Shown: positions 1-5,441, numbered from the stretch's first letter. The stretch: 6,301 bases of DNA from Planctomycetota bacterium (GCA_020425915.1 JAGQQZ010000572.1:1-6301); one strand, 5' to 3'. Made by a program: numbers and translations. The notes: generated by a model not told the origin, from the sequence alone.

Positions 1-1
1 C

Positions 2-20
2 CCGAGCGGAGGAAGCTCGG
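2..20 (-). terminator. Hairpin downstream of the DUF2911 gene, possible terminator
   Basis: Bases 2-7 (CCGAGC) and 15-20 (GCTCGG) are perfect reverse complements around a 7-base loop. In the minus direction the hairpin begins 9 bases after the TGA stop of the DUF2911 gene, the right place for an intrinsic terminator. The T-tract that would prove the case would lie left of the window, so a Rho-independent terminator is likely but unproven. The stem is short (6 bp) but all but one pair are G:C. Confidence 0.45.
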
Positions 21-29
21 TGCTCCGAC

Positions 30-620
30 TCAGTTCGACTCGGTCGTCTTCGAAGGCTGCGACTCCGCCTTCTTCTCCGACCCACGCGCCACTTCGAGCG
101 CACCCTGCATGTTGCCGAACGAGACCTCGAGCTCGGCGTTGCGCGCCGACTCCGCCGGGGCGAGCAGCACGCGCAGGCGCGAGTGCTTCTTCTTGACCGT
201 GTCGAGGCTGAGCTTCCAGGAGAACACCATCGACTCGTCCTTCTCGTTCTGGAGGTTGACGCTCCAGACGAGGTCCTCGCCGATCGTGAAGTAGAGCGCG
301 TACATGCCCTTCGGCACGTTGGTCCCACCGATCTGCAGCGGCGAGTCCGCGCGCAGGGAGCCGAGCGGCTGCGTCGGCGCGACGCGGTTGACGTGTTCGC
401 GGACGCGACCGCCGTTCTCCTTGTCCATGACGCGGGTCATGAACTGGCCGTCGGCCCAGGTGATCGCCGTGTACTCGACGACGAAGTCGACGCTCTTGTC
501 GTCGCTCGTGAACGTCTGGGTCAGCATCGGCGCGTTGTGGTTGGTGCCGCCCATCTTCTGGGCGAAGGCCGGAGTGCCGAGAGCGAGCGCGAACGACAGC
601 AGAGTGATGGCAGATTTCAT
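30..620 (-). CDS. Secreted DUF2911 domain protein
   Basis: A 196-residue protein starting at ATG 620 and ending in TGA. Residues 1-20 form a classic Sec signal peptide: Met-Lys, a hydrophobic core, and an Ala-Phe-Ala cleavage motif with cleavage expected before Gln21. The remainder matches the DUF2911 family, best seen around residues 91-125, where the family's D-x-x-L-x-I-G-G-x-x-x-P-x-G-x-Y pattern is followed by a Trp and a strand-rich stretch. DUF2911 proteins are exported beta-rich proteins of unknown function, found often in Bacteroidota and Planctomycetota. The C-terminal 17 or so residues are a Lys/Ser/Glu-rich, probably disordered tail. The gene follows GT2 on the same strand after a 38-base gap that holds a G-quadruplex motif and a possible promoter. 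No Shine-Dalgarno sequence precedes the ATG; the 30 bases before it are almost pure C and A on the coding strand. Location is probably periplasmic. The molecular role is unknown. Confidence 0.85.
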   Translation of the reverse strand: MKSAITLLSFALALGTPAFAQKMGGTNHNAPMLTQTFTSDDKSVDFVVEYTAITWADGQFMTRVMDKENGGRVREHVNRVAPTQPLGSLRADSPLQIGGTNVPKGMYALYFTIGEDLVWSVNLQNEKDESMVFSWKLSLDTVKKKHSRLRVLLAPAESARNAELEVSFGNMQGALEVARGSEKKAESQPSKTTESN

Positions 621-625
621 CGGTT

Positions 626-650
626 GGGGGGGTTGGGTTGGGGAATGGGG
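626..650 (+). other. G-quadruplex motif upstream of the DUF2911 gene
   Basis: Four G-tracts lie on the plus strand at 626-632 (7 G), 635-637 (3 G), 640-643 (4 G) and 647-650 (4 G), separated by loops TT, TT and AAT. This satisfies the standard G3+N1-7 four-tract rule, with very short loops, which favour stability. It fills the gap between the GT2 stop and the DUF2911 start and lies on the template strand of DUF2911, so the mRNA leader would be C-rich and unstructured. Formation in the cell is inference. Confidence 0.7.
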
Positions 651-655
651 TCCCG

Positions 656-684
656 ATCCTACGACTGCGCGGCCAGAAGGTCCC
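656..684 (-). promoter_or_regulatory. Possible promoter for the DUF2911 gene
   Basis: Reading the minus strand, TAGGAT at 661-656 resembles a -10 element (4 of 6 bases), and GGGACC at 684-679, with a 17-base spacer, is a weak -35 (3 of 6). It overlaps the GT2 stop codon. Transcription would begin near 648 and give a leader of about 28 bases made mostly of C and A. The gene may equally be read through from GT2, so this is a weak call. Confidence 0.3.
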
Positions 685-1738
685 GGTCAGTTCGCCGAGT
701 CGTCCGTCGGCTGCGCTGGCGCGCCGCGAGCGCGGCCGGTACGCGTGGGATCGCCCGGATCATGGCTTGAAACTGGAGCCGGAGATCCGTCCATCGAGCG
801 TCCTTGACCGCGTTCCAGGGGGCGTGGATCGCGTGGGAGATCGTCCAGCCGAGGTCCGTGACGCTGCGGAGGAAGAACAGCTCGCGGTTGCGCTGGTTCA
901 GCAGCTCGACCGACCGGTGGCCGAACACCTTGGAGGACGTGCCGCGGTGCACGTGATGGACGACTGCGTCCGGTGTGAACACCACGCGCCAGCCGCGCTT
1001 CCACGCCGCGTAGCTCAGGCTGACGTCCTCCATGTAGCACGGCGCGTAGAGCGTCTCGAATCCGCCGAGTGCCTCGTACTTCCGCCGGTCGAACGCGGAG
1101 CTGCCGCCGCCGGCCCACAGTGCCGGCTCGTCGCCGACACCGGCCGCCATCGGGATCTGCTCCTGCCGGAACACGCCGCGCTTGTAGAAGAAGCGGGTGC
1201 GGCCGGTCTCGACCTGCTCACCGTCCATCTCGATCCGGGCGGTGACGGCGAACAGGTCCGGATCGCCGAAGCGGTCGAGCAGCGCCGGCAGGAAGTCCGG
1301 CTCGACGACCATGTCGTTGTTGAGGAACACGAGCACGTCCTTGTCCTCCGACACGTGCTCGACACCGGCGCGATTCCCGCGGATGAAGTGCCGGTTCTCC
1401 GGCAGGCGGATCACGCGGGCCCACGGGAACTCCCGCTCGACGAACTCCGCCGAGCCGTCGTCACTCCCGTTGTCGATCACGAGGACCTCGTGATCGCCCG
1501 GCGTTCGCTCGACGGTCGTGCGTACCGACGGCAGCAGGTCGCGGAGGAAGTCGATCCCGTTCCAGTTGAGGATCAGGAGCGACGCGTTGCGATTCCGCGG
1601 CGATTCGTCGTCGACGACGCGGCGCCCGGCGAGCACGAACGGCGCGCAGAGGAGGTCGACGAGCAGCGTGAGCAGGAGCGTGGGGAGAGAATACGCCCAC
1701 AGCAGGCACGCGACCGGGAGTCGCCAGGCGAACGTCAC
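659..1738 (-). CDS. Membrane-anchored family 2 glycosyltransferase
   Basis: A 359-residue GT-A fold glycosyltransferase starting at GTG 1738, whose first bases overlap the stop of the upstream coiled-coil gene (GTGA). Residues 7-37 are a hydrophobic segment, probably a membrane anchor. The GT2 domain starts near residue 52 (N-A-S-L-L-I-L-N-W-N). The nucleotide-binding Asp is in I-D-N-G-S-D-D-G-S (88-96). Asn140-Asn141-Asp142 takes the DXD metal-binding position. Glu237-Asp238, in M-E-D-V-S-L, is the expected catalytic base region, and His261-His262 with H-R-G following is the usual C-terminal motif. This pattern is that of the rhamnosyltransferase-like GT2 enzymes that transfer a sugar from a nucleotide donor onto a surface polysaccharide or glycolipid acceptor at the inner face of the membrane; donor and acceptor cannot be read from the sequence. 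The segment after the first half (R-H-F-I-R-G-N-R-A-G, 116-125) departs from the usual G-F-A-x-G-N-N-x-G. The last 25 residues are Arg-rich. Confidence 0.9.
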   Translation of the reverse strand: MTFAWRLPVACLLWAYSLPTLLLTLLVDLLCAPFVLAGRRVVDDESPRNRNASLLILNWNGIDFLRDLLPSVRTTVERTPGDHEVLVIDNGSDDGSAEFVEREFPWARVIRLPENRHFIRGNRAGVEHVSEDKDVLVFLNNDMVVEPDFLPALLDRFGDPDLFAVTARIEMDGEQVETGRTRFFYKRGVFRQEQIPMAAGVGDEPALWAGGGSSAFDRRKYEALGGFETLYAPCYMEDVSLSYAAWKRGWRVVFTPDAVVHHVHRGTSSKVFGHRSVELLNQRNRELFFLRSVTDLGWTISHAIHAPWNAVKDARWTDLRLQFQAMIRAIPRVPAALAARQRSRRTTRRTDRDLLAAQS

Positions 1739-1953
1739 GAGCCGCCGCTCTTCAGCCGCTCGATCTCCTGACGTGCCTCGTCGAGCAGCTCGATCACGTG
1801 CAGACTCTGGCGCGACATCGCGTCGAGTTGGTCGCGCTTGCGCTCGAGTTCGGTGCGGAGCGCTTCGTCTCCCGACGCGATCGCCGCCTCGATGGCGTCG
1901 AGCCGGCTCTCGATCGCCTCGAGGCGCGCGAGGATGCTGCGGGACAGGAACAC
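1735..1953 (-). CDS. Small coiled-coil protein coupled to the GT2 gene
   Basis: A 72-residue protein from GTG 1953 to TGA. After a short hydrophobic N-terminus (M-F-L-S-R-S-I-L), residues 8-68 form a continuous amphipathic helix with heptad-spaced Leu/Ile (for example L-E-A-I-E-S-R-L-D-A-I-E) and many Glu, Arg and Asp, so it should form a coiled coil. No catalytic motif is present and I do not recognise the family. It is the first gene of the minus-strand unit and shares four bases (GTGA) with GT2, which implies translational coupling and suggests that the two proteins act together, perhaps as an oligomerisation or scaffold partner of the glycosyltransferase; this is inference. A TACGAT element 8 bases before the GTG, with no Shine-Dalgarno sequence, supports this start and a leaderless transcript. 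Confidence 0.7.
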   Translation of the reverse strand: MFLSRSILARLEAIESRLDAIEAAIASGDEALRTELERKRDQLDAMSRQSLHVIELLDEARQEIERLKSGGS

Positions 1954-1961
1954 GGCGCCGG

Positions 1962-1990
1962 ATCGTAGCGGCGTCCGGTCGCGTTTGCAG
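1962..1990 (-). promoter_or_regulatory. Promoter of the coiled-coil/GT2 unit, probably leaderless
   Basis: On the minus strand TACGAT (1967-1962) fits a TANNNT -10 element and ends 8 bases before GTG 1953, so transcription would start at or next to the start codon. A weak -35, CTGCAA (1990-1985, 3 of 6 bases), lies 17 bases upstream. No ribosome binding site is present. Confidence 0.5.
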
Positions 1991-1995
1991 CTACG
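1964..1995. repeat. Inverted repeat GCTACG in the divergent promoter region
   Basis: GCTACG occurs on the plus strand at 1990-1995 and on the minus strand at 1969-1964, facing outwards with 20 bases between. Each copy includes the first bases of the -10 element of its own gene. The symmetry may simply reflect two similar promoters, or could be an operator shared by both. Six-base arms are too short to decide. Confidence 0.35.
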
Positions 1996-2006
1996 CTCGC
2001 GCCACG
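1992..2006 (+). promoter_or_regulatory. -10 element of the enoyl-CoA hydratase/isomerase gene, probably leaderless
   Basis: TACGCT at 1992-1997 matches TANNNT and ends 9 bases before ATG 2007. No convincing -35 is visible at 16-18 bases upstream, and no Shine-Dalgarno sequence lies before the ATG. The arrangement mirrors that of the divergent coiled-coil gene. Confidence 0.45.
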
Positions 2007-2765
2007 ATGTACACGACAGAGACCGACGGCAACACGACGATCCTCCGTCTCGAGCACGGCAAGGCCAACGCCCTCGACCTCGAACTGCTGCAGGCCGTTG
2101 ACGAGCAGTTGCGGGAGTTCGAGGCTAGCGACCAGCGCGCGCTCGTCGTCACCGGGACCGGTTCGGTGTTCTGCGCCGGTGTCGACCTGTTTCGATTGCT
2201 CGAGGGTGGCGACGCCTATCTGGCTGGCTTCCTCACGACGTTGAATGCCTGCTTCCGCCGGTTGGTCTCGATCGAGAAGCCGATCGTCGCCGCTGTGAAT
2301 GGCCATGCGATTGCCGGAGGCTGCTTGCTCGCGATCGCGTGCGACCTCCGTGTCATGGCGGAAGGCCGGGGCAAGGTCGGGGTCACCGAGTTGTTCGTCG
2401 GCGTCCCGTTCCCGGCGATCGGGCTCGAACTCCTGCGCGCGGCGCTCGCACCGCGGGCGTTCCAGGACCTGACCCTGACCGGTCGACTGTGCGGCGCCGA
2501 CGAGGCAGCCTCGCTCGGGCTCGTCCACGAGGTCGTCGCCACAGACGGCGCGATGCCGCGCGCACTCGAGCTCGCGGCCCACATGGGATCGGTGTTGCCC
2601 GAGACGTTCGCATTGACGAAGCGCCAGATGCGGCGTCCGCTGCTGGCAGCGTTGGACGGTGGTCTCGCCGCTCACGACGAGGATGTCGCGGCGCGATGGC
2701 GGGACCCCGAGGTCCACGCGACGGTTCGCGAGTTCCTCGACGCCACGATCGGCAAGCGTCAGTAG
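2007..2765 (+). CDS. Enoyl-CoA hydratase/isomerase family protein, isomerase-like active site
   Basis: A 252-residue crotonase-fold protein. The frame is open far upstream, but homology begins at ATG 2007 (M-Y-T-T-E-T-D-G-N-T) and the promoter element lies just before it, so this start is chosen. The oxyanion-hole segments are F-C-A-G-V-D-L (55-61) and A-I-A-G-G-C-L-L (101-108), followed by A-C-D-L-R-V-M. Hydratases carry two catalytic glutamates. Here the first (Glu144 of rat hydratase) is Leu107, while the second is kept as Glu128 in V-T-E-L-F-V-G. A single glutamate with G-G-C-L is the pattern of the mitochondrial delta3,delta2-enoyl-CoA isomerase (ECI1), which moves the double bond of unsaturated fatty acyl-CoA so that beta-oxidation can continue. 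Isomerase activity is thus the better guess, though a hydratase-like or other acyl-CoA reaction is possible. It stands alone on its strand, overlapping the end of the convergent GT4 gene by 7 bases. Cytoplasmic. Confidence 0.88.
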   Translation: MYTTETDGNTTILRLEHGKANALDLELLQAVDEQLREFEASDQRALVVTGTGSVFCAGVDLFRLLEGGDAYLAGFLTTLNACFRRLVSIEKPIVAAVNGHAIAGGCLLAIACDLRVMAEGRGKVGVTELFVGVPFPAIGLELLRAALAPRAFQDLTLTGRLCGADEAASLGLVHEVVATDGAMPRALELAAHMGSVLPETFALTKRQMRRPLLAALDGGLAAHDEDVAARWRDPEVHATVREFLDATIGKRQ

Positions 2766-4084
2766 AGCCGCTCGATCTCGTCCACGTTCTCGGCGAGCGT
2801 CTTGACCCGCGGCAACGCCGCGCGATACCGCTCGAGGCGATCTGGTTCTCGTTCGAGCCGCTCGAGTCGGCTCGCGAGCGCGTCTACGTCGTCGCGCGGG
2901 AAGAGGTCGCCGTTCACCTCGTCCTCGACGATCTCGGCGATCCCGCCGAGGTCGGTCGCGACGACCGGCACACCGCCAGCGAACGCTTCCAGGACGACGA
3001 ACGGCGTGTTCTCGTACCAGCGGGACGGCACCGCGAGCACGTCGATCTCGCGGAGCGCATCGCCGAGGCGCTCGCGCGGGAACGGACCCCGGAACGAGAT
3101 GCGATCGTCGGCCGCGGCCCGCTCGGCTAACGTCGCGGAGAACTCGGCGAAGTCCGACGTCCGGCCGTGGATCGACAGTTCGAGGGCGCCTGGCGTACGT
3201 AGGAATGCCTCGACGAGCAGGTCGACGCCCTTGTGCTCGGCGATCGACCCGAAGTAGCCGACCCGCAATGGGGCGGAGGGATCCCGAGCCGGCCGCTCGG
3301 TAGGCGGGGTGCCGAGTCTGGCTGGATCGACGCCGTACCGGATCACCTCGATCCGATCCGCTGCGTAGCCGTTGTCGAGGAACACGCGCCGGAGGAACTC
3401 CGAGGGTGCGACGACGTGACGGGCGAGTTCGAGCTGGCGCTGCAGATAGGCCGGGCGCTCGGCGAACGTCGCCGCGCGGGCGAGTGCGTCACGGCCGGGC
3501 GTGCTCGGCAGGTCGGCCGCGGTGGCACGTGCGCGGGCTGCGTCGATCAGGTTCTCGCGGCGGAGTTCGTCGGCGAGCCACGGCTGCACGCATTCGATGC
3601 AGCCGAAGCCGTGTTCGGGTGGCCCATCGCAGAGCGATCCGTCGCCACGCGTGAGCACGACGCGCGGGCAGAGAAACCAGAAGTCCATGAGGTGGACGAC
3701 CGATGGGATCCCCAGCGCCGCACACTCGGACAGCAGGTTCGCGCCGAGGTGGCGCAGATGGAACGCGTGGACGACGTCCGGCCGTCGGGCCCGCAGGTGG
3801 TCGGCGAACCTCAGTCCGGCGTACGGATGGTGGTACTCGAGCTTGGAGAAGTCGCGCCCGAGATGCATCCAGTGGCGGAATCGCACGACCGGTAGACCTT
3901 CTACGGTCTCGTGTCGCTCTTCGTAGAACGGTTCGCGCTCGGCGAAGTCCGGGTCGAGGCAGTAGACCTCGACGTCGTGTCCGCGTCGCTGCATCTCCTT
4001 CGCGATCGCGAAGACGTACTGTTCCGTGCCCGTGAAGTAGTCGGGCAGGAACTGGTGGACGACGTAGGTGACCCGGCGCTGCAC
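2759..4084 (-). CDS. Family 4 (group 1) glycosyltransferase
   Basis: A 441-residue GT-B fold glycosyltransferase from GTG 4084 to TGA 2761-2759. The N-terminal acceptor domain begins V-T-Y-V-V-H-Q-F-L-P with a glycine loop G-T-E-Q (19-22) and R-R-G-H-D-V (33-38). The C-terminal donor domain has Y-F-G-S-I-A-E-H-K-G (277-286), and the retaining-type E-x7-E signature is Glu358...Glu366 within S-R-W-Y-E-N-T-P-F-V-V-L-E. G-G-V-P-V-V-A-T follows. These identify a retaining transferase that takes a sugar from a nucleotide donor, usually for surface polysaccharide or glycolipid assembly. Four cysteines between the two halves (139, 152, 162, 165; C-x12-C-x9-C-x2-C) could bind a metal; a similar Cys-containing insertion occurs in some GT4 relatives. 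There is no signal peptide or membrane helix, so it is cytoplasmic or peripheral. It is a single-gene unit. A TAGGCT element 7 bases before GTG, with no Shine-Dalgarno sequence, supports the start. Confidence 0.92.
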   Translation of the reverse strand: MQRRVTYVVHQFLPDYFTGTEQYVFAIAKEMQRRGHDVEVYCLDPDFAEREPFYEERHETVEGLPVVRFRHWMHLGRDFSKLEYHHPYAGLRFADHLRARRPDVVHAFHLRHLGANLLSECAALGIPSVVHLMDFWFLCPRVVLTRGDGSLCDGPPEHGFGCIECVQPWLADELRRENLIDAARARATAADLPSTPGRDALARAATFAERPAYLQRQLELARHVVAPSEFLRRVFLDNGYAADRIEVIRYGVDPARLGTPPTERPARDPSAPLRVGYFGSIAEHKGVDLLVEAFLRTPGALELSIHGRTSDFAEFSATLAERAAADDRISFRGPFPRERLGDALREIDVLAVPSRWYENTPFVVLEAFAGGVPVVATDLGGIAEIVEDEVNGDLFPRDDVDALASRLERLEREPDRLERYRAALPRVKTLAENVDEIERLY

Positions 4085-4113
4085 GCGACAGAGCCTACAC
4101 GACGGCGTAATCT
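4085..4113 (+). promoter_or_regulatory. Promoter of the trmK-like gene, probably leaderless
   Basis: GCGACA (4085-4090, 4 of 6 to TTGACA), a 17-base spacer and TAATCT (4108-4113) make the best-formed promoter in the window. The -10 ends 6 bases before ATG 4120, so the transcript would begin at the start codon. The -35 directly abuts the GTG start of the opposite GT4 gene. Confidence 0.55.
4092..4097 (-). promoter_or_regulatory. -10 element of the GT4 gene, probably leaderless
   Basis: On the minus strand TAGGCT (4097-4092) matches TANNNT and ends 7 bases before GTG 4084. The expected -35 position falls over the trmK-like start codon and shows no good match. It lies inside the spacer of the opposite promoter, so the two promoters occupy the same 35 bases. 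Confidence 0.45.
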
Positions 4114-4119
4114 CTCGGC

Positions 4120-4644
4120 ATGCTTGGTTCGCGTTCCGATGTCGCGCGACGCGTGCGTCGATCTCTTCGGATCCGCGCGATCGCGGATTGCGTGCCGTCC
4201 GTGGCGAAGGTCGTCGTCGACGTCGGTACCGACCACGCCCGTCTGCCGCTCGAACTGCTACGCCGAGGCTTCACGGGGAGGATCGTCGCGACCGATCTGC
4301 GCAGTGGACCGTTGGAGCAGGCACGGCGCACGCTGCGCGCGGACCCGGCCGGTGGTCGCATCGAGCTTCGTCGGGGCCGAGGCCTCGAGCCGATCGAGTC
4401 CGGCGAGGCCGACGTCGTGTGCATCGCGGGCCTGGGCGGTTCGAACATCTGCGAGATCCTGGCCCAGGGCTTCGGCAAGCTCGTGCGGACACGACGCCTC
4501 GTGCTGAATCCGCTGCGCGACGAGCGCCTGGTCCGCAGCTGGCTGTGTGGGGTCGGTTGGCGGCTCGTGGAGGAACGTCGTACGAGCGAGCGAGGATACG
4601 ACTACGCGATCCTGGTCGCGGCCCCGGGCGACGGCGAGGCGTGA
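4120..4644 (+). CDS. trmK: TrmK-like tRNA (adenine22-N1)-methyltransferase, short form
   Basis: A 174-residue class I SAM-dependent methyltransferase starting at ATG 4120. The TrmK (DUF633) motifs appear in order: V-D-V-G-T-D-H-A-R-L-P (33-43), with Gly36 and Asp38 at the SAM site and proposed catalytic region; A-T-D-L-R-S-G-P-L-E-Q-A-R (57-69); G-R-G-L-E-P-I (86-92); and C-I-A-G-L-G-G (101-107), where the family usually has I-A-G-M-G-G. The segment V-L-N-P-L (128-132) replaces the common L-Q-P-N. TrmK methylates N1 of A22 in bacterial tRNAs. Known members are about 225-240 residues with a C-terminal coiled-coil domain; here the protein stops after the Rossmann domain (D-Y-A-I-L-V-A), so the coiled coil is missing and tRNA recognition may differ. 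It faces the NIF3 gene, its frequent neighbour in Bacillota, with two bases between stop codons. The family assignment is good; the exact substrate is inferred. Confidence 0.8.
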   Translation: MLGSRSDVARRVRRSLRIRAIADCVPSVAKVVVDVGTDHARLPLELLRRGFTGRIVATDLRSGPLEQARRTLRADPAGGRIELRRGRGLEPIESGEADVVCIAGLGGSNICEILAQGFGKLVRTRRLVLNPLRDERLVRSWLCGVGWRLVEERRTSERGYDYAILVAAPGDGEA

Positions 4645-4649
4645 ATTCA
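4642..4649. other. Palindrome joining the stop codons of trmK and the NIF3 gene
   Basis: TGAATTCA is a perfect 8-base palindrome. Its left end is the TGA stop of the trmK-like gene and its right end, read on the minus strand, is the TGA stop of the NIF3 gene. No terminator hairpin lies between these convergent genes, so their transcripts must overlap or end inside each other's coding region. Confidence 0.6.
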
Positions 4650-5441
4650 GACGATGCGGAGCGGCTCCGCGTCGGCGCTCGCGATCACGAACTCGACACC
4701 TTCGCACGCGCGATCGAGTCGCTCTCGCAGCCGCGGCAGGTAGCCGCGTTCGGTGTTCGTGTGATCACACAGGATCACGCTGGTGCCGCGTGCGAGCGCG
4801 GCGAGCACGTCGTGGTGCCGCATCTCGCCGGTCCAGTACAGGTCGGCCGGCTGCTCGCCGATGATCGAACCGCCGGAACCGGCGCAGAGTGCGATCGTGC
4901 GGATCGTCTCGCCGGACGCGTGATCGTCGGAGGCCGCGACGCGCACGCGATCGAGGCCGAGGTGGCGCTTGATCGTCTCCGCGCACTCCGAGAGTCGCAT
5001 CGGGGAACGAAGACGGACCGATCGTCCGATCGCGATGCCGTTCGGGGTCGGCGAGGGGATCGGCTCGCGTTCCGCGTCGGTGAACGCCGTGCAGAGCCAG
5101 TCGTTGACGCCGTCGTGGGCGGCGTCGAGTGCGGTGTGTGGGGAGTAGATCGAGAGCCCGGCACGAATCGCCCGGAGCAGCACGCGTTCGTGGGCCAGGT
5201 CGTTGCCGAGCCGCTTCAGCGGTCGGAACCACGGGGGGTGGTAGGCGACGACGAGTTGGCTCCGGTTCGCGAGCACTTCGTCGAGGACCGATTCGGTCAG
5301 ATCGATCGTCAGCGTGCAGCGCTCGATCTCGCGGACGTCGGGTGACTCGACGATCAGGCCGGTGTTGTCCCAGTCCTCGGCCAGTTCGAGCGGTGCGATC
5401 CGTTCGAGTGCGTCGAGGACGGCGGCGAGGGGTCTTGGCAT
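4647..5441 (-). CDS. NIF3-family dinuclear metal-binding protein, eukaryote-like
   Basis: A 264-residue protein from ATG 5441 to TGA. Motifs in order: A-E-D-W-D-N-T-G-L (21-29); V-A-Y-H-P-P-W-F-R-P-L-K-R (65-77); Y-S-P-H-T-A-L-D-A (99-107); A-L-C-A-G-S-G (184-190); A-D-L-Y-W-T-G-E-M-R-H-H-D (199-211); and C-D-H-T-N-T-E-R-G-Y-L (225-235). His68, Asp106, His227 and Glu231 are the expected metal ligands. Bacterial members such as YbgI have His-His at the first site; here it is Tyr67-His68. The Y-H-P-P-x-F-R-P-x-K-R and H-x-N-T-E-R-G motifs are those I recall from animal NIF3L1. The family forms toroidal hexamers with a two-metal centre; databases often name it GTP cyclohydrolase type 2, but function is unsettled. 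It lacks the inserted PII-like domain of YqfO. It begins 3 bases after the cysteine dioxygenase stop, so is probably co-transcribed with it. Cytoplasmic. Confidence 0.9.
   Translation of the reverse strand: MPRPLAAVLDALERIAPLELAEDWDNTGLIVESPDVREIERCTLTIDLTESVLDEVLANRSQLVVAYHPPWFRPLKRLGNDLAHERVLLRAIRAGLSIYSPHTALDAAHDGVNDWLCTAFTDAEREPIPSPTPNGIAIGRSVRLRSPMRLSECAETIKRHLGLDRVRVAASDDHASGETIRTIALCAGSGGSIIGEQPADLYWTGEMRHHDVLAALARGTSVILCDHTNTERGYLPRLRERLDRACEGVEFVIASADAEPLRIV

Noticed and set aside
638..1771. Long plus-strand open frame of 377 codons opposite GT2
   Set aside because: It is antisense to a clear glycosyltransferase, is rich in Arg, Val, Glu and Asp as expected for the mirror frame of a high-GC gene, and shows no recognisable motif.
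1518..2006. N-terminal extension of the acyl-CoA gene
   Set aside because: The frame is open upstream but is Arg/Ser-rich, overlaps the divergent genes, and family homology begins only at ATG 2007.
1794..2717. Minus-strand open frame of 307 codons opposite the acyl-CoA gene
   Set aside because: It is antisense to a conserved crotonase-fold gene and has no domain I can recognise.
3233..3895. Plus-strand open frame of 220 codons opposite GT4
   Set aside because: It is the mirror of a well-supported glycosyltransferase and has no motif of its own.
4068..5345. Plus-strand open frame of 425 codons across the trmK and NIF3 region
   Set aside because: It crosses two genes with strong family motifs and is Arg-rich and low in motif content, typical of a high-GC shadow frame.
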